A stretch of 41,384 nt of DNA. Source: Pontibacterium sp049599735 (GTDB taxonomy: Bacteria > Pseudomonadota > Gammaproteobacteria > Pseudomonadales > Balneatricaceae). The notes below the pieces were generated by a model that made no database searches, had not been told where the DNA came from, and worked only from the letters and a program-made list of their open reading frames with translations. The position numbers were made by a program, and so were the translations under genes. Shown piece by piece: positions 7,743-16,135 of the stretch; the first letter of the stretch is position 1, and every line of letters starts with the position of its first letter. The stretch covers positions 1-41,384 of the forward strand of contig JBMYOX010000028.1 of the NCBI GenBank assembly GCA_049599735.1, read 5' to 3'.

Positions 7743-8627
7743 ATGGATAATCGCTCCCTTAAGCTCTTTCTTTGCCTCGCTGACTGTCTGCATTTTGGCC
7801 GGGCCAGTGAAGTCAGCCATATCAGCGCGTCTGCTCTTACCCGGGCCATCAAACAACTTGAGTCAGAGGTAGGCGCACGCTTGTTTGAGCGGGATAACCG
7901 TACTGTCAGCCTGACTCATGAAGGTGAGCTTTTCAGAAATTATGCCCGCGAAGCCCTGATTCAGTGGGATGTTATTCGCGATTCCCTGATGGAGGAAGCC
8001 AAAGAACTGCATGGCGAGATCAGCATGTACTGCTCCGTCACCGCCAGTTACAGTTTTCTCTATGATATTCTCAGTCAATTCCGCTGCAACCACCCCAAAA
8101 TCGAAATAAAATTACATACGGGTGACCCCGAGCACGCCATCGCCCGGGTTTTATCCGGCCAGGAAGATATCTCGATTGCCGCACGCCCAACCCACCTGCC
8201 TGCCGGTTTAGCCTTTAAACCGATTGCCGTCTCTCCCTTGTTATTTATAGCGCCAGCCAGCGAGCCTTCACTTGAGGCACTGTTAAAAGCCCCTATCTCG
8301 GCACAGCAATGGTCACAAATGCCGATGATTCTTTCCGAAGGTGGCCTTGCCCGCGAACGGGTTGACACCTGGTTTGAAAATATCGGCCTGAAGCCTGAAA
8401 TTTACGCACAAGTTGCGGGTAATGAAGCGATTGTCAGCATGGTGAGTTTGGGCTTTGGTGTGGGTATTGTGCCGCGTATTGTGCTGGATAACAGCCCCCT
8501 CGCAGATCGGGTCCGGGTACTGGATGTGACCCCGGAACTGGAGGCTTATGATGTAGGACTCTTTGCCCTGGAGAAAAAACTAAAAAGCCCTCTGATCAGG
8601 GCGTTCTGGTCACAGCTTAAAGACTGA
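7743..8627 (+). CDS. ilvY: LysR-family regulator of the IlvY type
   Basis: Transcription activator with an N-terminal winged helix-turn-helix (residues 1-60; FGRASEVSHISASALTRAIK) and a C-terminal inducer-binding domain; 294 residues, normal length. From memory the protein follows E. coli IlvY closely: RDNRTVSLTHEGE, the CSVTASYS segment, IEIKLHTGDPEHA, and the C-terminal EAIVSMVSLGFGVGIVP and LIRAFW. In enterics IlvY senses acetohydroxy acids and activates the divergent ilvC. Here no ilvC is next to it; its neighbours are the aap operon and a lipoprotein gene, with ilvIH 3.4 kb away. Its target is therefore open: a distant ilvC, ilvIH, or aap. No good ribosome site is visible before the ATG. 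Confidence 0.85.
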   Translation: MDNRSLKLFLCLADCLHFGRASEVSHISASALTRAIKQLESEVGARLFERDNRTVSLTHEGELFRNYAREALIQWDVIRDSLMEEAKELHGEISMYCSVTASYSFLYDILSQFRCNHPKIEIKLHTGDPEHAIARVLSGQEDISIAARPTHLPAGLAFKPIAVSPLLFIAPASEPSLEALLKAPISAQQWSQMPMILSEGGLARERVDTWFENIGLKPEIYAQVAGNEAIVSMVSLGFGVGIVPRIVLDNSPLADRVRVLDVTPELEAYDVGLFALEKKLKSPLIRAFWSQLKD

Positions 8628-8667
8628 CAAACTGTACATACACGGCTTGATTTAAGCCGTTATTAAA

Positions 8668-8695
8668 AAGGCTTTTACATCCCTGTAAAAGCCTT
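8668..8695 (-). terminator. terminator of the Asp-box lipoprotein gene
   Basis: Perfect 12-bp stem AAGGCTTTTACA/TGTAAAAGCCTT with a 4-base loop, followed on the minus strand by TTTTTAATA. A second stem, ACGGCTT/AAGCCGT at 8642-8660, sits beside it and may serve the convergent ilvY. Confidence 0.85.
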
Positions 8696-8733
8696 AAGCA
8701 GATGTGAGCTAACTCACTATACTCCTGTGCAAA

Positions 8734-11679
8734 TCACTCGTCATTTTCGACTTCCTCTTCAGCCGGATAGTCTTTACGTTGTGCCCAGATATCACTGCCC
8801 AACAGGTAAGACGCAGTACCTTCTTCCGCTTCTTCAGGGTCCAGTTCCTGCAACCAGACGGTGTACAAACTCCTGCCATCCGGTGATGCAATATTCTGCA
8901 CCTCTTTTTCCTCAGCTGCTGAGTTCACAATCGCCTCGTTAGTATCTGAACCATCACTGTTTGCAGGTACTTTATCCCAGGTCAGTCCGGCATCAATCGA
9001 GCGGGTCATAAACAGATCTGTCTCTATGCCAGTGCCCATCTCAAAAGTACCATAACTGATAAACAGCGTATCAGGTGCGGGAGTCTCAACACCCGCGATA
9101 GGTTCTGAAGTAGGGATCAATCGTGGATCCAGCGTTGAAATCAGGTTATTAGGCACATTTGAGATATTAATAGGCGCATTCCAGGTCAGGCCCCGGTCAA
9201 ACGAACTGATCAGGTGGAAATCATTTGGCAGATGGCCCTGCGAAGTCACACGCCAGGATTGTGTATATTCATAACCCACGTAGATTGAGCTGCCCCTCAG
9301 GAAACCGCGGGGAGAAAAAGTATTTTCCCAGCTGTTTTCCCAACTGGCATCATCCATATTGGTCTGATCCCAGGTGCCTTTGATGGTTTCATCAGCCCCT
9401 GCGGTTCTGGCACTCATATTCAGGCTGTTCTTACTCAAATCACTGAGCGCAAAACCATCTGCCAGACTGAGGTACATATCCGAAGAACCTCCTTTAGTTT
9501 CAGCACCGGATTTATACAAAATGCCCCAAAGATAATCCTCGGGGGTCGCTTCTGTCTCATCCACCTGACGAATCAGCGTCAGACGACGTGCATTTTCAAG
9601 CACCGGCTTGCCATCATCTTCCCGGGGTTTAAGCTGGTTAACAATCATGCCTGGTGCAATGGCAATTTCACTCGCAGGTGCTTCCATATCAAAGGTATGC
9701 ACGTAGGCAATTTTGCCCTGCTTTTCAAGCGGAATACTATCTTGTGTACCGCTGTTAGGCACGCCGGGCAGGTTATCCGCTTCACCTTTAGTTTCTTCAT
9801 AACCCAGAATTACCTGACGACCAAAGAGGCCGATAATCGCGCGGCTTGCGCCGGTATCCCCGTTTAATAACTGAGGCTCCACATCTATATTGTCATCTTC
9901 TTCCGCATAGATACCTACAATAGGATCCATGTGGCCGACGGCACCCAATATTGGATCTATGTGGCCGCTATAACATTTACCATCGTCATTGTGGTCTGCT
10001 TCACTGAAAGCACCATTATCTTCACAAAGTGCAACACAATATTGTGCACCGGTATCCACATTGGCCGCCTGGCAAACCGCATTATCCGTAATCGGCACGG
10101 GATAACTCAGGTTATTCAACGATTTGGGTTTAGTTGTATCATCAACCACTTCCACACCATCGGTTGCTTCAAACTCACTCATGGGCAGGTAGCTGTACCA
10201 GATGTCTGCCTGATGGTTTGTAGAAGCACCACTCCAGCCATCCCCCGGACCTGAACCACCGCCCGGACGTAAACCTTCAGGGTCTTCCTGCCAGGTCAGC
10301 ACAAAACCTTCGGCGCTTGAGTCAATAGCAAGTTTATTACTGTCACGACGACCGGAGGTCAGCTGCATCGGTGTGTGCCAGTCAATAGTATGAGCATCTG
10401 CGTTATAGACACCGCGCACAGTCATAATACAGCTGAAAGGCACCTCATGGGCCGGTACTATGTCGTCAGCAAACGTCTCTTCACCTTTATAGTCGATAGT
10501 GCCTTGCGGACCATTAACCAGATAAAGGTCTTCAGCATAAAGTGTTTCACCATCAACGCCGGTATTTTCAAGGTTCAGCGGATTACCACTGGGGCAGTAT
10601 TTATCATTCCAGGCCAGTAATACTTTGTCTGCTTCTGTTTTGATAACCGGTTTAAAAGAGTGACCGTTATAGGCGACTTTGTTGCCGTCACCATGAAAAT
10701 CAACATCAATAGATGACTTCTCTGCTGTTCTGGAGACATTCACGGACTTCCATGACTCTCCTTTATCCAGAGACAGGGCTACAAAAACATCGGCGATATG
10801 TTCGATATCAGGGATTTCAGAGCTGCCGGTTCCCATCAGGAAGTCGCCCATCATAATATCGGTATAACTGATGAGCAGCGGACGAACCTGAACCGTATCG
10901 TCAACCTCACCCGCAGCACTTGTAGAATCAACCCGGATCATCATTGATGTCACACTTTGGCCACCACTGCCTGCCCCCGGGGTTCTGGAAATATTTTTAT
11001 GAACGGTAATATCTCCGCTCATGACTTCCTGGAAATGCACTTCAGCTTCTTCTTCAGTCACCACCACATCATCAGGTGAGCTTGTCTCAGCAATCACAGC
11101 GGCCAGAATCGCAGGCAACTGAGCGGCCAATACCTGCGCTTCCTGTATCGTCATCTCTGACAGGTCAAGGTTATCCAGATCAAAACCCGCATCAGCCAAT
11201 GCGACTTCCAGCGCGGCCACCGCTTCTTCAGTGATGGTAATGCCATTCTTTCTGATGCCATCAGAATCCAGAGACTGTAATAACACCAGGATATTTTTGA
11301 TACGCTGATCGGTGGTATCGGCACCTTCAAAAAAATCTAACGGGGAAACACGATCAAGACGCCCCGTTAAACGGCCTAAGCGAATCTGATCGCCAATCAG
11401 GAAGGAGACCTGTCCACCCTGCGCATAATCATACCGGCCACCGCTGCTTGTTATGCCACTATAAGTACCCTGGTAGGTCAGGCCATCCACGGGTGAATCA
11501 ACAAAAGTACCAACCTCAAGTGGTCCTGGAACTGTAACAGTTGTCGTTGCAGTTGTAGCTGTAGCTGTAGAAGCTGGCAAAGCAGAATCCGTACTACTCT
11601 CACCGCCACAACCCACAAGTGATATTGCCGCTGCCAGCGCAATACCCATTGCTAATTTATTCTTTATTAATCTGTCCAT
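8734..11679 (-). CDS. large secreted lipoprotein with sialidase-type Asp-box repeats
   Basis: 981 residues. A lipoprotein signal ends LVGC at Cys24, followed by a Ser/Thr-rich linker. Residues about 50-130 resemble a module found at the front of many exported proteins of marine bacteria (GTFVDSPVDGLTY, VSFLIGDQIRLG, ILVLLQSLDSDG). Three Asp-box (BNR) motifs follow: SLDKGESW near 303, SFDRGLTW near 826 and SIDAGLTW near 894. They indicate a sialidase-fold beta-propeller. An acidic loop DHNDDGKCY near 562 could bind calcium. I see no sialidase catalytic set, so enzymatic activity is not claimed. GAGGGA is best spaced for ATG 11679 rather than the ATG at 11685. It is a single gene with its own terminator. 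Function is unknown; likely a surface binding or carbohydrate-related protein. Confidence 0.8.
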   Translation of the reverse strand: MDRLIKNKLAMGIALAAAISLVGCGGESSTDSALPASTATATTATTTVTVPGPLEVGTFVDSPVDGLTYQGTYSGITSSGGRYDYAQGGQVSFLIGDQIRLGRLTGRLDRVSPLDFFEGADTTDQRIKNILVLLQSLDSDGIRKNGITITEEAVAALEVALADAGFDLDNLDLSEMTIQEAQVLAAQLPAILAAVIAETSSPDDVVVTEEEAEVHFQEVMSGDITVHKNISRTPGAGSGGQSVTSMMIRVDSTSAAGEVDDTVQVRPLLISYTDIMMGDFLMGTGSSEIPDIEHIADVFVALSLDKGESWKSVNVSRTAEKSSIDVDFHGDGNKVAYNGHSFKPVIKTEADKVLLAWNDKYCPSGNPLNLENTGVDGETLYAEDLYLVNGPQGTIDYKGEETFADDIVPAHEVPFSCIMTVRGVYNADAHTIDWHTPMQLTSGRRDSNKLAIDSSAEGFVLTWQEDPEGLRPGGGSGPGDGWSGASTNHQADIWYSYLPMSEFEATDGVEVVDDTTKPKSLNNLSYPVPITDNAVCQAANVDTGAQYCVALCEDNGAFSEADHNDDGKCYSGHIDPILGAVGHMDPIVGIYAEEDDNIDVEPQLLNGDTGASRAIIGLFGRQVILGYEETKGEADNLPGVPNSGTQDSIPLEKQGKIAYVHTFDMEAPASEIAIAPGMIVNQLKPREDDGKPVLENARRLTLIRQVDETEATPEDYLWGILYKSGAETKGGSSDMYLSLADGFALSDLSKNSLNMSARTAGADETIKGTWDQTNMDDASWENSWENTFSPRGFLRGSSIYVGYEYTQSWRVTSQGHLPNDFHLISSFDRGLTWNAPINISNVPNNLISTLDPRLIPTSEPIAGVETPAPDTLFISYGTFEMGTGIETDLFMTRSIDAGLTWDKVPANSDGSDTNEAIVNSAAEEKEVQNIASPDGRSLYTVWLQELDPEEAEEGTASYLLGSDIWAQRKDYPAEEEVENDE

Positions 11680-11930
11680 TGTCATTCCCTCGGCGAGTCC
11701 ACTCTACCGGGAACCCGCTCCATTTAGTCACTGCTCATTGTTTTAAACAACCTCCAATTCATAATCTGAATAGTAGTTCAACACTATAAAATGTGTGGTT
11801 AATCCAGGTGAAATCGACGCATGCAAAACGGTCAAAAATCAACCACAAAAACACTTAAAAAACGCTACTAGTGTACATTTTCCAAACAGAACTAAAATTC
11901 AAAAATACCTAAGCCTCTTTGCTTCAGGCA

Positions 11931-11961
11931 TAAAAAAAGGCCGCTTAAATAAGCGGCCTTT
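11931..11961 (-). terminator. terminator of ilvIH
   Basis: Stem AAAGGCCGCTT/AAGCGGCCTTT with an AAAT loop and a T-run on the minus strand, 22 bp after the ilvH stop. The interval 11680-11930 contains only intergenic DNA, presumably the upstream region of the lipoprotein gene. Confidence 0.9.
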
Positions 11962-11982
11962 GTTTGAAAAATATCTAAATAA

Positions 11983-12477
11983 TCAGAGAGTTAAAACCTT
12001 CTCTCCCCGTGCAATACCCGATACACCCGAGCGCACTACTTCAAGGATACTCGCAACTGAAACCGCTTCGATAAACGCATCCAGTTTGCTGCTGGAACCC
12101 ACCAACTGCACCGTGAATGTATTTGGTGTTGCGTCTATGATCTGACCCCGGAAAATATCGGCCGTGCGTTTGATTTCTGCTCGCACAGTGCCATTATTCG
12201 CCTTAAGTTTAATCATCATCAGCTCGCGCTCGATGTGCTCACCCTCGGTCAGGTCAACCACTTTCACCACATCAATCAGCTTATTCAGCTGCTTGGTGAT
12301 CTGCTCAACCACACGGTCATCACCCTGGGTAGTCACAGTCAGACGGGACAGAGTTTCGTCATCCGTAGGCGCTACCGTCAGCGATTCAATATTGAAGTTA
12401 CGCTGGGAAAACAGGCCCACTACACGGGACAAAGCCCCCGCTTCGTTTTCCATCAAAACAGAAATAATGTGACGCAT
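11983..12477 (-). CDS. ilvH: acetolactate (acetohydroxyacid) synthase small subunit
   Basis: Regulatory subunit of acetohydroxyacid synthase; it binds valine for feedback inhibition and stimulates IlvI. It has 164 residues with an N-terminal ACT domain (HIISVLMENEAGALSRVVGL, then FNIESLTVAPT) and a second ACT-like half ending in GEKVLTL. The start is ATG 12477, two bases after the ilvI stop, so translation is probably coupled. The in-frame extension upstream lies inside ilvI and is not family-like. In pseudomonads the next gene is ilvC; here ilvH is directly followed by a terminator. Confidence 0.95.
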   Translation of the reverse strand: MRHIISVLMENEAGALSRVVGLFSQRNFNIESLTVAPTDDETLSRLTVTTQGDDRVVEQITKQLNKLIDVVKVVDLTEGEHIERELMMIKLKANNGTVRAEIKRTADIFRGQIIDATPNTFTVQLVGSSSKLDAFIEAVSVASILEVVRSGVSGIARGEKVLTL

Positions 12478-12479
12478 GA

Positions 12480-14201
12480 TTAAGTCCTCTCCGTTTTGCT
12501 CAGCCACATATCCCGCATGGCACCACGTGGCACCTGCATAGGATAAACATGCTCAAACGGATCTACCGCAATATCCATAAAGACCAGACGATCTTTCATT
12601 GCAAACGCTTCACGCATTGCCGCTTCCAGATCTTCATACCTGTCTACTTTTATGCCCACATGGCCGTAAGACTCAGCCAGCTTCACAAAGTCAGGCAGTG
12701 ACTTCATATATGACTGTGAATGGCGAGACTCGTAGTTCAGATCCTGCCACTGGCGCACCATACCCAAAGACTGATTATTCAGGCAGATAATTTTTACGGG
12801 TATGTCGTACTGGCTACAAGTCGACAACTCCTGAATATTCATCTGGATACTGCCTTCACCGGTCACACAAGCCACGTCTGCATCCGGGAAGTTCATTTTC
12901 ACACCCATCGCGGCTGGCAGACCAAAACCCATCGTGCCCAGACCACCCGAGTTGATCCAACGGTTTGGCTTGTTGAACTTATAGTACTGCGCCGCATACA
13001 TCTGATGCTGACCTACATCAGAACAGACATAAGCATCACCACCGGTCACTTTATCCAGCATCTCGATAACCTGCTGGGGTTTCATCAGCTCAGAGTCATC
13101 CGTAAGGAAGCGACCACCGTGACGGCCACGCCACTCTTCAATCTGCTCCCACCAGGATTTTAATGCTTCGGCATCAATCTGCTTCGCGGAAGCTTTAACC
13201 ACCGTCAGCATTTCTTCCAGCACATTTTTTGCAGGCCCAACAATCGGAATATCCGCTTTGATGGTTTTAGAGATAGTCGCCGGATCGATATCCACATGGA
13301 TGATTTTTGCCGTCGGGCAGAACTTATCAACACCGTTAGTTACACGGTCATCAAAACGTGCACCGATATTTAAAATCACATCTGCATGGTGCATTACCAT
13401 ATTGGCTTCATAGCTGCCGTGCATACCCAGCATACCCACGTTTTGCGGATCGCGGCCAGGCAGTGCACCCAGCGCCATCAGGGTATTCGTACAAGGTACG
13501 TTGGTCAGGCGAATCAACTCACAGAGTTCATCACTGGCATGACCGATAACCACACCACCCCCGGCCAGAATAACCGGACGTTTGGCGTTCAGGAATAACT
13601 CCATCGCTTTTTTGATCTGACCACCGTGACCACGGCTGACCGGATTATAAGAGCGCATTTTAACGCTTTTAGGGTATTCATACGGAAAGCGGTCAGTCGG
13701 TGTTGTCATATCCTTAGGGATATCCACAACCACAGGGCCCGGACGACCAGTCTGGGCAATATGAAACGCCTTTTTGATGATCATCGGAATATCTTCCGGG
13801 CGCTGCACACTGAAGTTGTGCTTAACCACCGGGCGGGAAATACCGATCATATCGGTTTCCTGGAAAGCATCTTCGCCGATCAGATGGCTCATAACCTGGC
13901 CGGTCAGCACCACCATTGGAATAGAATCCATATAAGCGGTCGCAATACCGGTAACCGCATTTGTCGCGCCCGGGCCTGAAGTCACCAGGGCCACACCCGC
14001 TTTACCAGTCGCACGTGCATAGGCATCAGCCATATGCGTTGCCGCCTGCTCATGGCGAACTAAAACGTGTTTAACATCTTCCTGCTGGAATAAGGCATCA
14101 TACAGGTGCAGCACAGAGCCGCCCGGATAACCATAGATGTTTTCAACACCCTCATCTTTAAGGGCACGCACGATCATTTCTGCGCCTGAAAGTAATTCCA
14201 C
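12480..14201 (-). CDS. ilvI: acetolactate (acetohydroxyacid) synthase large subunit
   Basis: ThDP- and FAD-dependent enzyme condensing pyruvate with pyruvate or 2-oxobutyrate, the first common step to valine, leucine and isoleucine. It has 573 residues in the usual three domains. The catalytic Glu lies in VRHEQAATHMADAYARATGK near the N-terminus. The ThDP/Mg motif reads GEGSIQMNIQEL followed by NN, with Glu where most families have GDG; I recall the same GEG in Pseudomonas, so this is probably a lineage trait. The start is GTG 14201 with AGAGGG upstream. It forms an operon with ilvH. The roughly 450-bp region before it is a long leader described separately. Confidence 0.95.
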   Translation of the reverse strand: MELLSGAEMIVRALKDEGVENIYGYPGGSVLHLYDALFQQEDVKHVLVRHEQAATHMADAYARATGKAGVALVTSGPGATNAVTGIATAYMDSIPMVVLTGQVMSHLIGEDAFQETDMIGISRPVVKHNFSVQRPEDIPMIIKKAFHIAQTGRPGPVVVDIPKDMTTPTDRFPYEYPKSVKMRSYNPVSRGHGGQIKKAMELFLNAKRPVILAGGGVVIGHASDELCELIRLTNVPCTNTLMALGALPGRDPQNVGMLGMHGSYEANMVMHHADVILNIGARFDDRVTNGVDKFCPTAKIIHVDIDPATISKTIKADIPIVGPAKNVLEEMLTVVKASAKQIDAEALKSWWEQIEEWRGRHGGRFLTDDSELMKPQQVIEMLDKVTGGDAYVCSDVGQHQMYAAQYYKFNKPNRWINSGGLGTMGFGLPAAMGVKMNFPDADVACVTGEGSIQMNIQELSTCSQYDIPVKIICLNNQSLGMVRQWQDLNYESRHSQSYMKSLPDFVKLAESYGHVGIKVDRYEDLEAAMREAFAMKDRLVFMDIAVDPFEHVYPMQVPRGAMRDMWLSKTERT

Positions 14202-14649
14202 TGTTTCACCCTCTCACTGCGTCGGGCTGGCTACCGACAAAAAATTCTTAAGGTCAAATTCCTGCAACGAATGAACGCAGTCTGCCTACCAAGCGATAGT
14301 GACGCCCTGATGAGGTAAACTTATAAAACCGTTCCTGATAAACGAAACACAAGGGCTTACGTTCGGGTGCTCGCCAGGGCTGAGGATCGCTCAGCTGGCA
14401 GACCTTTCAGAAAGTTAAGCTGCAAGTGCTTAACCCCGTCGGACATTCGGGGTGGCCTAGTAGTCCAAGGTCGGAAGAAAATTGGCTGCAATTCTCGCAT
14501 TAACCCGGACATTGATCAACCAACAAGCAATAAAAACGACTGGTGCAGAGTTAATTTGTTCGGGTTATAGTGACAGCAGCCGTTTGGCGCTATTTAAGCG
14601 GGCTCTGCTGTGTTAAAACATGCCCCAAGTTCATACGAGGAATAGTTAA
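14202..14649 (-). promoter_or_regulatory. long structured leader upstream of ilvI
   Basis: This interval separates ilvI (minus) from the small gene at 14650 (plus). Read on the minus strand it holds several hairpins. ACCCCG/CGGGGT lies around 14432-14452, TTAAGC/GCTTAA around 14415-14433, and a longer stem GCCAGCTGAG...CTCAG-CC-CTGGC around 14373-14399. It also holds a 47-codon ORF (separate entry). No classic attenuator (GC stem plus long T-run) is obvious; the best T-run is near 14238-14243. I recognise no known riboswitch. Regulation by structure or by a leader peptide is plausible for a branched-chain biosynthesis operon but unproven. Confidence 0.45.
14357..14500 (-). CDS. possible 47-residue leader ORF before ilvI
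   Basis: Starts at ATG 14500 and stops at TAA 14359-14357, inside the ilvI leader. The peptide begins MRELQPIFFRPWTTRPPR and ends LASTRT; the middle contains the Leu-rich stretch HLQLNFLKGLP. It overlaps all of the leader hairpins. It lacks the long runs of Leu/Val/Ile codons expected of a classical branched-chain attenuation peptide, and its ribosome site is weak. It could be a genuine leader peptide, a small protein, or chance. Low confidence. Confidence 0.25.
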   Translation of the reverse strand: MRELQPIFFRPWTTRPPRMSDGVKHLQLNFLKGLPAERSSALASTRT

Positions 14650-14916
14650 ATGAGCATTGCCGAAATTAAAAATAAAGAGCGTGTTATCAACGAGCTAATG
14701 CTCTTTATCCGTAAAGTTTTATCAGAGCCCGAAATTTGTGAAGCCGCGCTGGAGATCGCCCGCCAGCATTTGAATGACCCTAACGCAGATGTTGTGATTG
14801 CAGACGCACTGTCTGCCGCCACCAACGTCAAAATTCCGGTAGAGCACAGTGATGCTGACAAACTGTTCCTGCAGGTTCTCAAAGATGTGGTTAAAGACGA
14901 GCAGGCGCTTTATTAA
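14650..14916 (+). CDS. small hypothetical protein, 88 residues
   Basis: I do not recognise this family. The protein is acidic, soluble and predicted helical, with no signal peptide, membrane segment or cysteine cluster (one Cys, in EPEICEAALEIARQHL). AGGA lies about nine bases before the ATG, and a good rho-independent terminator follows, so it looks like a real monocistronic gene. It diverges from ilvI and converges with the hydroxylase gene, overlapping only the terminator arm. No function can be proposed from the sequence. Confidence 0.65.
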   Translation: MSIAEIKNKERVINELMLFIRKVLSEPEICEAALEIARQHLNDPNADVVIADALSAATNVKIPVEHSDADKLFLQVLKDVVKDEQALY

Positions 14917-14975
14917 TCATAAACCCCGCTGATACCTGCGCTATCTGCCAGGGCGGCACAATCGCACAGACTCAA

Positions 14976-15008
14976 AGCCCGCTATCTAACGGATACGGGC
15001 TATTTTTT
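14976..15008 (+). terminator. terminator of the 88-residue gene
   Basis: Stem AGCCCG-c-TATC/GATA-CGGGCT followed by ATTTTTTT. The right arm overlaps the stop codon of the convergent hydroxylase gene. Confidence 0.85.
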
Positions 15009-15815
15009 TGTCCGAAAAGGCATGACTAACAAACCAATTAACCACTGGGTGTCTTTGGGGTTCTCATAACCTTTCACACCAATGCTCATGCCCTGGTGCC
15101 CGGCACGCGGCTGCGCCTTATAAGTCCCAAAAAGGCGATCCCACCAGGGCAGGTTAAACCCGTAGTTACTGTCCGTTTCATCCCGTTCTGATGAATGGTG
15201 CACCCGGTGCATATCCGGCGTCACCAGCACCCACCTCATATAACGATCCAGCGTTTTTGGCAAACGGATATTGCCATGATTAAACATCGCCGCAGCATTC
15301 AGAATCAGCTCAAATACAATCACCGCCAGAGGTGGTACACCCAACGCACAAACCAGTACAAACTTAATCAACATGGAGAGTATGATTTCAATCGGATGAA
15401 AACGGGCCCCGGTAGTGACATCGTAATCCAGATCCACATGGTGCACCCGATGCAGGCGCCACAGCACCGGAATCTTGTGAAAGATGACATGCTGGCTATA
15501 AATCGCCAGATCCAGCAGCAGCACACAAATAATCAAACTCAGTACTGCGGGTATTTCAACCAGATTAAACAGCCCCCACTGTTGTGACTGTGCCCAGACA
15601 GCAACCCCCACCGCCGCAGCCGGGAATAACAGACGTAATATCAGGCTATTCAAAACCACCAGGCCGATGTTATTCACCCAGCGTACTGCTTTGGAGATGC
15701 GCAACTCACGGCGAGGCGCGAGCAATTCCCAGCCGGCCACCAAAGCCAGCACTCCAAAGAAGCAGCTCAGGCGAATGGTAGTTTCGTGGGTGACGATAAA
15801 AGTGGATACATCCAT
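15000..15815 (-). CDS. sterol desaturase / fatty-acid hydroxylase family membrane protein
   Basis: Membrane-bound non-heme di-iron enzyme that hydroxylates or desaturates a lipid. It has 271 residues, with about four to five hydrophobic helices and the family's histidine boxes: HVIFHK, HRVHH, then HNGN and MHRVHHSSE, with a conserved WWDRLFGTY near the end. The ATG at 15815 gives a normal N-terminal membrane segment. The substrate cannot be predicted; bacterial members act on varied lipids, including hopanoid-like, carotenoid and fatty-acyl substrates. It is a single gene whose TAG stop lies inside the convergent neighbour's terminator. Upstream (15816-15986) no gene is seen. Confidence 0.85.
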   Translation of the reverse strand: MDVSTFIVTHETTIRLSCFFGVLALVAGWELLAPRRELRISKAVRWVNNIGLVVLNSLILRLLFPAAAVGVAVWAQSQQWGLFNLVEIPAVLSLIICVLLLDLAIYSQHVIFHKIPVLWRLHRVHHVDLDYDVTTGARFHPIEIILSMLIKFVLVCALGVPPLAVIVFELILNAAAMFNHGNIRLPKTLDRYMRWVLVTPDMHRVHHSSERDETDSNYGFNLPWWDRLFGTYKAQPRAGHQGMSIGVKGYENPKDTQWLIGLLVMPFRTKK

Positions 15816-15986
15816 CTTGGCGACCTGAATAGAATCAAGGGTTGGTTAGATACTTTAACCTGTGTTTAAAAAGCTGAAAATTTATTTGCCATCTTTAACC
15901 CGGATTGAATACTGGAATGACTGCAAAGTGGCAGCCAGTTCTACTTGACCACTTCACCCCAGTTTCGTTACCAATAGATAAACTTG

Positions 15987-16130
15987 GCGACCGCTAAACG
16001 CCCCGATTCCATATCCACGGCAATCTCATCGCCCGATGCAAGGCCACCGATAAGCCACCTCTGCGCTAACGGGTTTTCGATCTAATACGGAATCGCCCGC
16101 TTCAGCGGATGCGGCCCGCCGATGGGTGCG
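15987..16130 (-). pseudogene. decayed second copy of the clpB 3' end
   Basis: Read on the minus strand this stretch aligns without gaps over most of its length to the last ~145 bp of clpB (17135-17280). By eye it is roughly 70 percent identical. In the matching frame it reads HPLKRAIPY, an in-frame TAG, then IENPLAQRW...GDEIAVDME. These correspond to ClpB's PLKRAIQQY, IENPLAQKL and GDEIAVDVE. One base is then missing and the original stop is lost. It starts within a few bases of the lectin-like gene's stop. The lectin-like gene is thus bracketed by two clpB 3' ends in the same orientation, the footprint expected of an insertion or recombination at that end. No integrase is present. Confidence 0.85.
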
Positions 16131-16135
16131 ATATG

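Noticed and set aside
11795..12145. 116-codon plus-strand frame over the ilvH end
   Set aside because: It runs through the ilvIH terminator and into ilvH; it has no protein-like pattern.
14367..14570. 67-codon plus-strand frame in the ilvI leader
   Set aside because: No ribosome site or family; probably a by-product of the structured leader.
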